A stretch of DNA of 64,000 bases from Pseudomonas chlororaphis subsp. piscium (GCF_003850345.1 NZ_CP027707.1:4464001-4528000), one strand, 5' to 3'; positions 7,729-16,504 are shown, counted from the stretch's first letter. Notes: generated by a model not told the origin, from the letters alone. Made by a program: numbers and translations.

Positions 7729-9536
7729 GAGTATCCCGTCGCGTGAGCATCCTGTTGCTGTCCGCCCTCGCGGTCCTGCTGGCTTCGATCCTGTTGTTCC
7801 TCTACCTCAAGTCCAGGTCCGACCAGGCCGTGAACTACACCGAATCCCGTGACCTGATCCGCCAGATCAAACAGCAGGACTCGCTGTTGGAGAACGAAAT
7901 ACTCAAGGCCAGGGTAGCCCTCTCCCACAACTACGATCCGCTGGTTTCACCGATGGGCGAGATGACGCGCCTGTGGCTGAAATTCGACTCGATGGAGGCA
8001 CAGAACCAGCGCAACGACTCCCTGCTGTGGCGCAACGCCCACGACGGCTACCTGAACGCGGTAAAGGAAAAGACCCGGCTGGTGGAGCAGTTCAAGTCGC
8101 ACAACTCCGTACTGCGCAACTCCCTGGCCTTCCTGCCGACCGCCGAGGACGACATCCAGCAGACGCTGGCCCGAATGCCCGACGCGGACAAATTGCAGTT
8201 GCAGAACATCGCCACCGATACCTACGACCTGTTGCTCAGCTGCCTGGAGTTCGCCCAGGTCACCTCCGACGACAGGGCCGCGGACATCCTGGTGGGCCTG
8301 AACAAGCTGGCGGTCAACAAGGAGCGCCTGCCCATGGAGTTCCATGGCCTGATCGATACCCTCAGCAACCACGTCGAGCTGATCCTGCGCGAGCAACCCA
8401 AGGTCAACCGCCTGCTCGAGGAAATAGACGTGGTGCAGGTCGACGAACGCCTGGACGACATCACCGTCCTGCTCAACCGCGACCAGCAGCAGGCCGAAGC
8501 CGTCGACCGGCGCTACCATTTCTACCTGCTGCTGTTTTCCGCGCTGCTGGTGCTGCTGCTGATCTGGCTGGGCATTCGCCTGATCCGTAGCTTTGCCGAG
8601 ATCAACCAGATGAACCGGGCCCTGGTGGCCGCCAACGACGAACTCGAACAAAGGGTCGAAGAACGCACGCGCCAGCTCAAGGATACCCAGAGCGAGCTGC
8701 TCGACACCGCCCGCCAGGCCGGCATGGCGGAAATCGCCACCAACGTCCTGCACAACGTCGGCAACGTGCTCAACAGCGTGAACATCTCCGCCGAGCTGGT
8801 CAGCCGCAAGCTGCGCAACAGCAAGGCCCAGGGGCTGGGCAAGGCGATGCAGCTGATCAACGAGCACAAGCAGGACCTGGGCCGTTTTCTCACCGAGGAT
8901 GAAAAGGGCAAGTTGCTGCCCGGCTACCTGAACCAGCTGGTCGAGGCCATCGACCTGGAACAGCAAGGCATGACCGAGGAGCTGACCCAACTGAGCAAAA
9001 GCGTCGATCACATCAAGGACATCGTCGCCACCCAGCAATCCTATGCGGGCGCCAGCAGCCTGCTGGAACCCCTGTCGGTCAGCGAACTGCTCGAAGACGC
9101 ATTGCGCATGAACTCCGGCGCCCTCACCCGCCACCATGTGACGGTGCTCAAGGAGTACAGCGATGTGCCGCGGATCATGGGCGACAAGCACCGTCTGCTG
9201 CTGATCCTGATCAACCTGATCAGCAACGCCAAGTACGCCATGTCCGACCTGTCCAATCAGGCGCGCAACATGACCCTGGCGGCGGCGGTGGTCGACGGCG
9301 AAACCCTGCAGATCAGCGTGCGCGACGAAGGCGAAGGCATCGCCCCGGAAAACATGACCCGGATCTTTGCCCACGGTTTCACCACCCGCAAGGAAGGCCA
9401 CGGATTCGGCCTGCACAGTTGCGCGCTGGCGGCCATCGAGATGAATGGCCACCTGACCGCCCACAGCGACGGTCCGGGCAAAGGTGCGCTGTTCGTCCTG
9501 CAGATCCCCCTGATAGCCGCCGAAGGTGAGTCATGA
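7725..9536 (+). CDS. Membrane-bound sensor histidine kinase with all-helical periplasmic domain
   Basis: The protein is about 603 residues. TM1 lies at roughly 7-28 and TM2 at roughly 266-286. Between them is a 235-residue predicted all-helical periplasmic region, possibly of the DAHL type. A coiled coil (NDELEQRVEERTRQL) leads to a phospho-acceptor helix with H343 in NVLHNVGNVLNS. The ATPase domain shows the N box (LINLISNAKYAM), G1 (DEGEGI) and G2 (GHGFGLHS). The ATG at 7725 overlaps the peroxidase stop; an in-frame start 18 bases earlier lies inside the peroxidase gene and is less likely. Coupled synthesis with an exported peroxidase suggests that peroxidase or its substrate supplies the signal. 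Its targets are probably the receiver domains encoded nearby. Confidence 0.88.
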   Translation: MRVSRRVSILLLSALAVLLASILLFLYLKSRSDQAVNYTESRDLIRQIKQQDSLLENEILKARVALSHNYDPLVSPMGEMTRLWLKFDSMEAQNQRNDSLLWRNAHDGYLNAVKEKTRLVEQFKSHNSVLRNSLAFLPTAEDDIQQTLARMPDADKLQLQNIATDTYDLLLSCLEFAQVTSDDRAADILVGLNKLAVNKERLPMEFHGLIDTLSNHVELILREQPKVNRLLEEIDVVQVDERLDDITVLLNRDQQQAEAVDRRYHFYLLLFSALLVLLLIWLGIRLIRSFAEINQMNRALVAANDELEQRVEERTRQLKDTQSELLDTARQAGMAEIATNVLHNVGNVLNSVNISAELVSRKLRNSKAQGLGKAMQLINEHKQDLGRFLTEDEKGKLLPGYLNQLVEAIDLEQQGMTEELTQLSKSVDHIKDIVATQQSYAGASSLLEPLSVSELLEDALRMNSGALTRHHVTVLKEYSDVPRIMGDKHRLLLILINLISNAKYAMSDLSNQARNMTLAAAVVDGETLQISVRDEGEGIAPENMTRIFAHGFTTRKEGHGFGLHSCALAAIEMNGHLTAHSDGPGKGALFVLQIPLIAAEGES

Positions 9537-10939
9537 ACAATCCGATAAACCGGCGCGTCCTGCTGATCGACGACACCCCTGCGATCCACGACGACTTCCG
9601 CAAGATCCTCACCCCCAAGACCGGCGACAGCGCCGACCTCGATGCGATGGAAAGCGCGCTGTTCGGCAGCGCGCCGAAAACCACCGCCACGGTGTTCGAG
9701 CTGGACTCGGCCTACGGTGGCCAGGAAGGCCTGGGCAAGCTGCTGGAGGCGGCGAGCAAAGGGCAGCCCTATGCCCTGGCCTTCGTCGACATGCGCATGC
9801 CCGATGGCTGGGATGGCGCGCAAACCATCGAAGAGTTGTGGAAACACGACCCATTGCTGCAAGTGGTGGTGTGCACCGCCTACTCCGACTATTCCTGGGA
9901 CGAGTTGCTCGACCGCCTGAACGGTCATGACCGTCTGCTGATCCTGAAAAAGCCCTTCGACAATATTGAAGTCCAGCAAATGGCCAACACCCTCACCACC
10001 AAATGGGAAATGACCTTGCGGGCGCAGTTGCAGATGAGCGAGCTGGAAGAACGGGTGGAGCAACGCACCCTGGCGTTCAAGCAGGCCAGCGCCGCGCTGC
10101 AACGGGAGATCGACGAGCGCAAGCTGCTGGAAAGCCAGTTGGTGCAATCGGAAAAGCTCGCCTCCCTGGGCCAGTTGGCCGCCGGGGTCGCCCATGAAAT
10201 CAATAACCCGATCGGCTTCATTTCCTCCAACCTCGGCGCCCTGGACAACTACTTCAAGCGCCTGCAGGAGATGCTCCAGGCCTATGTCAGCGCCGAAGAC
10301 GGGGTCGCTGCCAGCGAGCTGCGCGATCAGTTGAAACAACTGCGCACGGACATCGAGCTGGATTTCCTCCTCGAGGACATTCCGCTGCTGATCAAGGAGT
10401 CCAAGGACGGCATCGGCCGGGTCAGCCAGATCGTCAGGGACCTCAAGGACTTTTCCCGGGTCGACTCGACCCAGGAATGGCAATGGACGGACCTGCAACA
10501 GGGCATCGACTCGACCCTGAACATCGTCGCCGCCGAGATCAAATACAAAGCCGACGTGATCAAGGAATACGCCGAGCTGCCGGAGATCGAGTGCCTGCCT
10601 TCACAGATCAACCAGGTGGTGATGAACCTGATCGTCAACGCCGCCCAGGCCATGGGTAACCAACGGGGCACCATCACCCTGCGCAACGGCGTCGAGGGCG
10701 AAAACGTGTGGATCGAAGTGGCCGACAACGGCTCGGGCATCCCGCCGGACAGCCTGCAGAAAATCTTCGACCCGTTTTTCACCACCAAACCCGTGGGCCA
10801 GGGCACGGGGCTGGGGCTGTCGCTGTCCTACGGCATCGTCAAGAAACACCGCGGCGACATCTCGGTGCGCAGCGAGGTCGGTGTCGGCACCACCTTCCGC
10901 GTCGAGCTTCCCGTGCACCAGAGCCGAAAGGCCGGCTGA
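9533..10939 (+). CDS. Soluble receiver-histidine kinase hybrid
   Basis: This 468-residue protein has no membrane segment. An N-terminal receiver ([31 protein letters not shown]) belongs to the same subfamily as those of the two GGDEF-EAL proteins. A coiled linker ([12 protein letters not shown]) follows, then a dimerisation helix with the acceptor histidine in [12 protein letters not shown], and an ATPase domain with N box ([12 protein letters not shown]), G1 (DNGSGIP) and G2 ([11 protein letters not shown]). Such REC-kinase proteins relay phosphate between a membrane kinase and downstream regulators. Its ATG overlaps the previous stop by 4 bases, making it the last gene of the run. Beyond it lie only repeats and the leader of the TonB receptor. 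Confidence 0.88.
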   Translation: MNNPINRRVLLIDDTPAIHDDFRKILTPKTGDSADLDAMESALFGSAPKTTATVFELDSAYGGQEGLGKLLEAASKGQPYALAFVDMRMPDGWDGAQTIEELWKHDPLLQVVVCTAYSDYSWDELLDRLNGHDRLLILKKPFDNIEVQQMANTLTTKWEMTLRAQLQMSELEERVEQRTLAFKQASAALQREIDERKLLESQLVQSEKLASLGQLAAGVAHEINNPIGFISSNLGALDNYFKRLQEMLQAYVSAEDGVAASELRDQLKQLRTDIELDFLLEDIPLLIKESKDGIGRVSQIVRDLKDFSRVDSTQEWQWTDLQQGIDSTLNIVAAEIKYKADVIKEYAELPEIECLPSQINQVVMNLIVNAAQAMGNQRGTITLRNGVEGENVWIEVADNGSGIPPDSLQKIFDPFFTTKPVGQGTGLGLSLSYGIVKKHRGDISVRSEVGVGTTFRVELPVHQSRKAG

Positions 10940-10967
10940 GCGACGTTCTCGATGCCCCCACCGCCTC

Positions 10968-11048
10968 TGTAGGAGCCAAGCTTGCCGGCGATCCAGGCGA
11001 CGCGGTGGGTCAGGCAGGCCGCCATCGCGGGCAAGCCTCGCTCCTACA
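10968..11048. repeat. REPIN-type palindrome, copy 1
   Basis: This 81-base element is bounded by TGTAGGAGC and the inverted GCTCCTACA. The internal arms pair imperfectly (AAGCTTGCCGGCGAT against ATCGCGGGCAAGCCT). Both the ends and the arm sequence are typical of Pseudomonas intergenic REP doublets. It lies just after the kinase operon and could form a stem that limits readthrough or protects mRNA 3' ends. A near-identical copy starts 126 bases further on. Confidence 0.85.
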
Positions 11049-11093
11049 TCACTCTCCCGGGGCATGCCGCATGTTCGATGGCGCCACTGCCTT

Positions 11094-11174
11094 TGTAGGA
11101 GCCAAGCTTGCTGGCGATCCAGGCGACGCGGTGGGTCAGGCAGGCCGCCATCGCGGGCAAGCCTCGCGCCTACA
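11094..11174. repeat. REPIN-type palindrome, copy 2 (direct duplicate of copy 1)
   Basis: This is also 81 bases and has the same centre as copy 1, including GACGCGGTGGGTCAGGCAGG. It differs at only a few positions (GCTGGCGAT for GCCGGCGAT, CGCGCCTACA for CGCTCCTACA). The flank before each copy also matches (GATG, then CCACCGCC or CCACTGCC), so a unit of about 126 bases was duplicated in tandem rather than two independent insertions occurring. The right-hand end mismatch suggests copy 2 has begun to decay. Confidence 0.85.
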
Positions 11175-11206
11175 GGGACCGTGCATGCCGCGGGCCCGAT
11201 CTCTTG

Positions 11207-11398
11207 TATGATGGCGCGCTTCAAGAATGGGTCGCGGATTTCGTCTTGCCAATGACCACCGGAGCAAATCCGGCCTGACGCCTTCAGGGCACACAGCGCT
11301 TCCCCCGTCTTAAACAGCACGACGCTTTCCCGAGCGCGCCTGGGCCTCTGTGCCTGGTATTCGCCTGGTCCGGGATCGCCATCGTCGAGGAGCTTTTC
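11207..11398 (+). promoter_or_regulatory. Promoter and possible structured leader of the TonB receptor gene
   Basis: A -10-like TATGAT at 11207-11212 would give a leader of about 180 bases. Within it, CCGG-AGCAAAT-CCGG followed by CCTGACGCC (11259-11282) resembles the P5 hairpin and following junction of cobalamin riboswitches (CCAG-TGCGAAT-CTGG...CTGACGCG in E. coli btuB). The conserved GGTG and the downstream B12-box core are poor or absent, so this is only a weak candidate. GAGGAG at 11387-11392 is the ribosome binding site. The minus strand also reads open here, so sequence constraint could have another cause. Confidence 0.3.
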
Positions 11399-13582
11399 AT
11401 GGATATGCTTTACCGGGCCTCCCGCCAGGGGCTGCCCGCCCCGCGGTTCGCACGCAATTTGCTGGGCCTGCTGCTGGCCGGTGCCGCGCCCGTGACCCAG
11501 GCCGCCGAAACCGAACTGCCGGCGCTGACCGTGACCGGCGAAGACCGCTCCGGCTATCAGGCCAGCAGCGCCGCGGTCGGCGGTTTCGAATCGGCTCCGC
11601 TGCTCGACACGCCAGCCTCGATTGCGGTGATCAACGAAGCCTTGATCAAGGACCAGCAGGCCCGCCTGCTCAGCGAGGTGCTGAAGAACGATGCCTCGGT
11701 AGGCGAAAGCTATGCGCCGGTCGGCTACTACGAGAACTTCACGGTGCGCGGTTTCTCGCTGAACGCCGCCAGCAGCTACCGGATCAACGGCCGCAGCATC
11801 ACCGGCGAGCAGAACGTCGGCCTGGAAAACAAGCAGCAGGTGGAATTGCTCAAGGGGTTGAACGGCCTGCAGAGCGGCGTCAGCGAACCCGGCGGGCTGA
11901 TCAACTACGTGACCAAGCGCCCCACCGACGTGCGTTCGGTCACGGTCTCCACCGACGATCGCGGCAGCGGCTATGTGGCCACCGACGTCGGCGGCTGGTT
12001 CGGCAGCGAACAGCAGTTCGGGCTGCGCGCCAACCTGGCCCACGAGGACATCCACTCCTACGTCGAACACACCAATGGCCAGCGCGACTTCGCCTCCCTG
12101 GCCTTCGACTGGAACATCAGCCCCGACGCCCTGCTGCAACTGGACGTCGAGTACCAGACCAAGGAACAGCGCTCGGCCCCGGGTTATCAATTGCTCGGCG
12201 GCTCCAGCCTGCCGCACCACGCCTCGCCGAAAAAACTCCTGGCGCACCAGAGCGGTTCGAAGCCGGTCAGCACCGACGCGCTGAACCTCAACGGCAACTT
12301 CGAATACCGCTTCAGCGATCAGTGGAAAGGCAACCTCAGCGCCTCGCGCAGCCGGGTGGTGATCGACGACTACAGCTCGTTCGCCTGGGGTTGCTACGGC
12401 GCCGCCAGTTGCGCCGGCACGGCGGTGCCCAATCACTTCAGCCCCGAGGGCGACTACGACATCTACGACTTCCGCAGCCCCGACGATACCCGGCGCAACG
12501 ATGAAGTGCAGGGCGTCCTCAACGGCAGCTTCGACACCGGCGGCCTGGGTCACGAACTCAGCGTCGGGACCAGCGCGTTCCGCCGCGTGGTGGACAAGCG
12601 CGACCCGATCAACCAGATGATCGGCAGCGCCAACATCAACGCTGAGCCAGCGGACTTCTCCCGTTACGACGGCCCGCTCAACGACTCCTATCGACGCCTG
12701 GACAGCCGCCAGTACGGACTGTTCTTCAACGACCGGATCAGCTTCAACGAACACTGGCAGACCCTGCTCGGCGGGCGCGAGGTACGCCTGGACGAGGAAA
12801 CCTTCGACAGCCAGGGCGACACCCCCCGCCACACCCAGCGTTATGTGTTCCTGCCCCAGGCCGCGCTGATCTACAAGCCGGTGCAGGACCTGGCGCTGTA
12901 CACCCGCTACAGCAAGGGCCTGTCCCTGGGCGGCGAAGCACCGTGGTTCGCCAGCAATGCCTTTGAAATCCTCGCCCCCACCGTGTCGCGGCAGATCGAG
13001 GCCGGCATCAAATACGACTGGCAGCGCATCAGCCTGGCCGCGACGCTGTTCCAGATCCGCCAGCCCTACCAGTATTCCCGGCCGAATGGCGACGGCACCT
13101 TTACCTTTACCCAGCAGGGCGAACAGAAGAACACCGGCCTGGAACTCTCGGCCAATGGCTGGGCCACGCAACGCCTGCAGGTCTCGGCCAGCGTCGCGGC
13201 AATCCGCGCGCGGGTCACCGGCAGCGACACCCCGGAGTATGAAGGTCACCAGGCGCTCAACGTGCCGACCCTGCGCGCCAGCCTCTATGGCGACTACGCC
13301 CTGCCCTGGTTCGATGGCCTGGCGTTGCTCGGCGGGGTGCAGTACAGCGGTCGCAAGTATGCCAATCGCGAAGGTGAGGTACAGACCGGCAGCTACGCCG
13401 TGTTCAATATCGGCAGCCGCTACAGCACCCGCATCGACGGTTACGACACCGTATTCCGGCTGACTGTGGACAACCTGTTCGACAAGCGCTACTGGCGTGA
13501 CGCCGGTGAGTACATGGGCGATGGTTACCTGTTCCAGGGCGCGCCCCTGACCGCGCGCTTGAGCGCCTCGATCAACTTCTGA
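11399..13582 (+). CDS. TonB-dependent outer-membrane receptor (siderophore-receptor type)
   Basis: This 727-residue protein has a signal peptide ending near residue 36 (LLLAGAAPVTQAA) and a TonB box-like stretch (LPALTVTGE). The plug domain follows (DTPASIAVINEALIKDQQ, FTVRGFSL, LLKGLNGLQSG, EPGGLINYVTKRP). A 22-strand barrel ends in the C-terminal aromatic signature LSASINF. There is no N-terminal STN signalling domain and no sigma/anti-sigma pair nearby, so it is a transporter rather than a surface-signalling receptor. The siderophore-receptor label is by family resemblance; the ligand is unknown. The start is supported by GAGGAG six bases upstream. A low-confidence structured leader precedes it. 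It stands alone, with a convergent small gene 12 bases downstream. Confidence 0.88.
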   Translation: MDMLYRASRQGLPAPRFARNLLGLLLAGAAPVTQAAETELPALTVTGEDRSGYQASSAAVGGFESAPLLDTPASIAVINEALIKDQQARLLSEVLKNDASVGESYAPVGYYENFTVRGFSLNAASSYRINGRSITGEQNVGLENKQQVELLKGLNGLQSGVSEPGGLINYVTKRPTDVRSVTVSTDDRGSGYVATDVGGWFGSEQQFGLRANLAHEDIHSYVEHTNGQRDFASLAFDWNISPDALLQLDVEYQTKEQRSAPGYQLLGGSSLPHHASPKKLLAHQSGSKPVSTDALNLNGNFEYRFSDQWKGNLSASRSRVVIDDYSSFAWGCYGAASCAGTAVPNHFSPEGDYDIYDFRSPDDTRRNDEVQGVLNGSFDTGGLGHELSVGTSAFRRVVDKRDPINQMIGSANINAEPADFSRYDGPLNDSYRRLDSRQYGLFFNDRISFNEHWQTLLGGREVRLDEETFDSQGDTPRHTQRYVFLPQAALIYKPVQDLALYTRYSKGLSLGGEAPWFASNAFEILAPTVSRQIEAGIKYDWQRISLAATLFQIRQPYQYSRPNGDGTFTFTQQGEQKNTGLELSANGWATQRLQVSASVAAIRARVTGSDTPEYEGHQALNVPTLRASLYGDYALPWFDGLALLGGVQYSGRKYANREGEVQTGSYAVFNIGSRYSTRIDGYDTVFRLTVDNLFDKRYWRDAGEYMGDGYLFQGAPLTARLSASINF

Positions 13583-13594
13583 TCGGGGCCTGCC

Positions 13595-13993
13595 CTACTG
13601 GAAGGCATCGACCAGGACGTCGAAGATCATCTGATTCGAGGTCCTGACCAGCAGCAGATCGGAGCCGGCACGCCACCATTGGTAGCCGTCATAACGCGGC
13701 AACCGCTGGACCAGTCTGGGGCTCAAGCGTCGCGACTGCTGCCTGGGCAAGATCCTGCCCCGGCGCAGGCTCTGCCTGGCATCGGCCGGCAGCGCCACCG
13801 CCGGGCTCCAGTCCCGCTTCGAAGCCTGCAACAGAGTTTTCACCTGGTAGTAGTTGACCACGGGAAGGCGATCCCAATTCCCATGGTCGTTGGAATACCG
13901 GGCGTTGGCCTGCGTGCCGGGCGCGGCGTCGGCATCCAGCGGGATCGACAGCAAGATCGAGACGATCGAGATTAACGAGCCAGCTCTGAACAT
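13595..13993 (-). CDS. RcnB/CigR-like small exported protein
   Basis: This 132-residue protein has an N-terminal signal sequence (SLISIVSILLSIPLDADA). The C-terminal half holds the pattern of the RcnB/CigR family: LPADARQSLRRGRILP, then RLVQRLPRYDGYQWWRAGSDLLLV, then a closing IFDVLVDAF. Here the pattern is split by positions to keep it short: roughly residues 68-85 and 93-116. RcnB in E. coli is a periplasmic protein affecting nickel and cobalt balance; CigR-type proteins are linked to virulence control. No efflux pump lies nearby, so the role here is open. It is convergent with the TonB receptor gene. Confidence 0.65.
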   Translation of the reverse strand: MFRAGSLISIVSILLSIPLDADAAPGTQANARYSNDHGNWDRLPVVNYYQVKTLLQASKRDWSPAVALPADARQSLRRGRILPRQQSRRLSPRLVQRLPRYDGYQWWRAGSDLLLVRTSNQMIFDVLVDAFQ

Positions 13994-14155
13994 CGCCTTC
14001 TCCAGGCATCATTGCGTCGAGCTTATGGAAAGGGATTTCCCGGCAATAGTTCCCGGGCAGGCGTGACCTGGATGTTTCGGTTAGAAATGCGCCATGGGCG
14101 CAAGGCAGGGTCGCAGGACACCAGGGCAAAGGCTCTTGAGCCCGCCACACAAACA

Positions 14156-14186
14156 AAAACGCCGCTCCTGGGAGCGGCGTTCTTTT
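14156..14186 (-). terminator. Intrinsic terminator after mqo
   Basis: A perfect 11-bp stem (AACGCCGCTCC at 14158-14168, GGAGCGGCGTT at 14171-14181) with a two-base nominal loop. On the minus strand it is followed by TTTTGTTTGT. It lies about 70 bases past the mqo stop and could also work on the plus strand (TTCTTTT). Confidence 0.85.
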
Positions 14187-14251
14187 AACCTGGAACGGAC
14201 AGCGGGTTCCGGGTATTGGCTGCAGCCGACCGAGTCGGGCGCAACCGGGTA

Positions 14252-15898
14252 TTACAGAGCCATGTCAGCCGACGGGTTGCTCTCTTGCGCTTTCGGCTTG
14301 TCGCCAGCCGGCTGCTGAGGAGCAGCGGTCTGACCGATGGCCGGAGGCGGAGTCAATTGCAGCACTTCGCTGGTGTAGGCCCACTCTTGAGCGACACGCT
14401 CAGGACTGCCGTTGAGCTGGGTACCGTAGCTCGGCACGATCTGGTGCAGCTTCGCCTGCCAGGCAGGAGTCGCGACCTTGTCCTTGAAGACCTTCTCCAA
14501 CACGCTGAGCATGATCGGCGCGGCGGTCGAAGCACCTGGCGAAGCACCCAGCAGGCCGGCAATGCTGCCGTCCTTGGCACTGACGATCTCGGTGCCCAGT
14601 TTCAGCACGCCACCCAGCTGCTCGTCGCGCTTGATGATCTGCACGCGCTGGCCGGCCTGCCACAGACGCCAGTCTTCAGCCTTGGCGTTAGGGAAGTACT
14701 CTTTCAGGGCATTCAGGCGGTCTTCATCCGACAGCATCAGCTGGCCGGCGAGGTACTCGACCAGCGGGTACTCCTTGATGCCGACCTTGGTCATAGGCCA
14801 GATGTTGTGAGTGGTGGTAGTGGTCAGCAGGTCGAGGTACGAACCTTCCTTGAGGAACTTGGTGGAGAAGGTCGCGAACGGGCCAAACAGGATCACGCGC
14901 TTGCCGTCCAGCACGCGGGTATCCAGGTGCGGAACCGACATCGGTGGAGCGCCAACCGACGCCTTGCCGTAGGCCTTCGCCAGGTGCTGCTCGGCGATCG
15001 CCGGGTTCTCGGTCACCAGGAACGAGCCACCCACAGGGAAACCGGCATATTCCTGGGCTTCAGGGATGCCCGACTTCTGCAGCAGGTGCAGGGCACCGCC
15101 GCCGGCGCCGATGAACACGAACTTGGCGTCGGTCTGGGTTTCAGTACCGTCTTTCAGGTTCTTGTACACCACGCGCCAGGAGCCATCTTCGTTACGCTTG
15201 ATGTCTTCCACTTCGCTCGACAGCTTGAGCGAGAAGTTCGGCTGGGCTTTCAGGTGGCCAACGAATTGGCGAGTGATCTCGCCGAAGTTCACGTCGGTGC
15301 CGAGCGGCGACCAGGTGGCGGCGATCTTCTGCTTCGGATCGCGCCCTTCCATCATCAGCGGGACCCATTTCTTGATCTGCTCCGGGTCTTCGGAGTACTG
15401 CATGCCGGCGAACAGCGGGCTCGCCTGAAGCGCTTCGTAGCGTTTCTTCAGGAACTTGATGTTGTCATCGCCCCACACGAAGCTCATGTGCGGAGTGGAG
15501 TTGATGAACGAACGCGGGTTCTTCAGGACATCGTTCTTGACTTGCCACGACCAGAACTGGCGGGAAATCTGGAACGCTTCGTTGATCTCGATCGCCTTGG
15601 CGATCTCGACCTTGCCGTCCTTGTTTTCCGGGGTGTAGTTCAGTTCCGCCAGGGCGGAGTGACCGGTACCGGCGTTGTTCCAGCCGTTCGAGCTTTCTTC
15701 GGCAACGCCGTCGAGACGCTCGACCATTTCCATCGACCAGCCCGGCTCCAGCTCATTGAGCCAGACACCCAGGGTCGAACTCATGATGCCGCCACCGATG
15801 AGCAGCACATCCACTTTTTTGGTCTCGGCGGCGTACGCGGAGCTGAGCCCCATCGTCATCGCCAAGCCCAGCAGGGCCGTGTTCACTTTTTTCAACAT
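14252..15898 (-). CDS. mqo: Malate:quinone oxidoreductase with N-terminal signal-like sequence
   Basis: The 548-residue FAD enzyme oxidises L-malate to oxaloacetate and passes electrons to quinone at the inner membrane, bypassing NAD-linked malate dehydrogenase. Visible family features are the FAD-binding [33 protein letters not shown] (positions about 52-71), [16 protein letters not shown] and GASPGAST near the end. The ATG at 15898 has AGGAA seven bases upstream. Residues 1-25 ([24 protein letters not shown]) look like a cleavable signal peptide, which is odd for an enzyme usually placed on the cytoplasmic face. A proline/glutamine-rich tail of about 35 residues follows the last conserved block. 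It is monocistronic with its own terminator. Confidence 0.92.
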   Translation of the reverse strand: MLKKVNTALLGLAMTMGLSSAYAAETKKVDVLLIGGGIMSSTLGVWLNELEPGWSMEMVERLDGVAEESSNGWNNAGTGHSALAELNYTPENKDGKVEIAKAIEINEAFQISRQFWSWQVKNDVLKNPRSFINSTPHMSFVWGDDNIKFLKKRYEALQASPLFAGMQYSEDPEQIKKWVPLMMEGRDPKQKIAATWSPLGTDVNFGEITRQFVGHLKAQPNFSLKLSSEVEDIKRNEDGSWRVVYKNLKDGTETQTDAKFVFIGAGGGALHLLQKSGIPEAQEYAGFPVGGSFLVTENPAIAEQHLAKAYGKASVGAPPMSVPHLDTRVLDGKRVILFGPFATFSTKFLKEGSYLDLLTTTTTHNIWPMTKVGIKEYPLVEYLAGQLMLSDEDRLNALKEYFPNAKAEDWRLWQAGQRVQIIKRDEQLGGVLKLGTEIVSAKDGSIAGLLGASPGASTAAPIMLSVLEKVFKDKVATPAWQAKLHQIVPSYGTQLNGSPERVAQEWAYTSEVLQLTPPPAIGQTAAPQQPAGDKPKAQESNPSADMAL

Positions 15899-16504
15899 AC
15901 AGTAGTTCCTACGATAGAACGCCATCCGCCCCCCCATTCTCGATCATCAGTCGCCCCGGCACCGCCATGGGTTCCCGCACTCAGAAGAACTGAAGGGTGG
16001 GCACACAAGGCCGACATGACACTATCGACCTCAGTTTATATGTCGCTCCTGCGCTGACTTCTTATTCGCTATTGGCTTCAGCTACTTGAGTGACACTATT
16101 TTGTTGGGGCGCCTTCGGACAGCATCGATCGACGGTCCGAAACGCCCGCTAAAACCACATTCCCATAGAGAGACTAGTCGGGTGTAACCAAAGGAGTGAA
16201 TCAACAACACCCGGTATCACGATCGGCCTGCTGCCAACGCCCTCGATCACCGCCTGACAGCGGCAAGGCCACGGGTATCGCCCACAGGGATCGCCCCCAA
16301 CCCTGGCAGCCCTCCTGCTGAAAACGGACATAATGGCCATCATGGGTGGTGGCTAACGCGCCATTGTCTACTGGACGGATAAAGCCGTCAAAAAAACTGT
16401 CAGATTTGTCCTGTTTTTATGCAGAAAAGTACCTTGATGATTCAAGAACTTGCCTGAATGCGAGCAAGGTGAGCGCCCTGGGCAAGACCCGGCGAATACC
16501 AGGC
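15899..16504. other. Intergenic region upstream of mqo
   Basis: About 600 bases without a convincing gene. The right part of the mqo leader and promoter must lie near 15900-16100. The stretch around 16380-16440 is AT-rich (AAAAAAACTGTCAGATTTG). A 64-codon minus-strand frame at 16149-16343 has no ribosome site and unconvincing composition. A small RNA ending at the 16505-16540 terminator is possible, but I see no promoter that supports it. Confidence 0.5.

Noticed and set aside
7947..9464. Long antisense frame (505 codons) over the membrane kinase gene
   Set aside because: Composition is V/Q/H-rich, typical of reverse-strand readings of GC-rich coding DNA, and the sense strand encodes a complete kinase.
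10968..11174. Two spaced near-identical repeats considered as a CRISPR remnant
   Set aside because: Each unit is 81 bases and internally palindromic with GTAGGAGC ends, which is REPIN structure. There are only two units and no cas genes.
10601..13249. A very long minus-strand open frame (882 codons) opposite the kinase end and the TonB receptor
   Set aside because: It runs antisense to two well-supported genes and crosses both REPINs and the leader. High-GC DNA with GC3 bias leaves such antisense frames open. It has no family-like sequence and no ribosome site.
14216..16057. 613-codon plus-strand frame over mqo
   Set aside because: Mqo on the minus strand is complete and recognisable. The plus frame is a codon-bias shadow that extends across the mqo start and promoter.
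16149..16343. 64-codon minus-strand frame upstream of mqo
   Set aside because: No ribosome site, unusual composition (W, C and R clusters) and no neighbour support.
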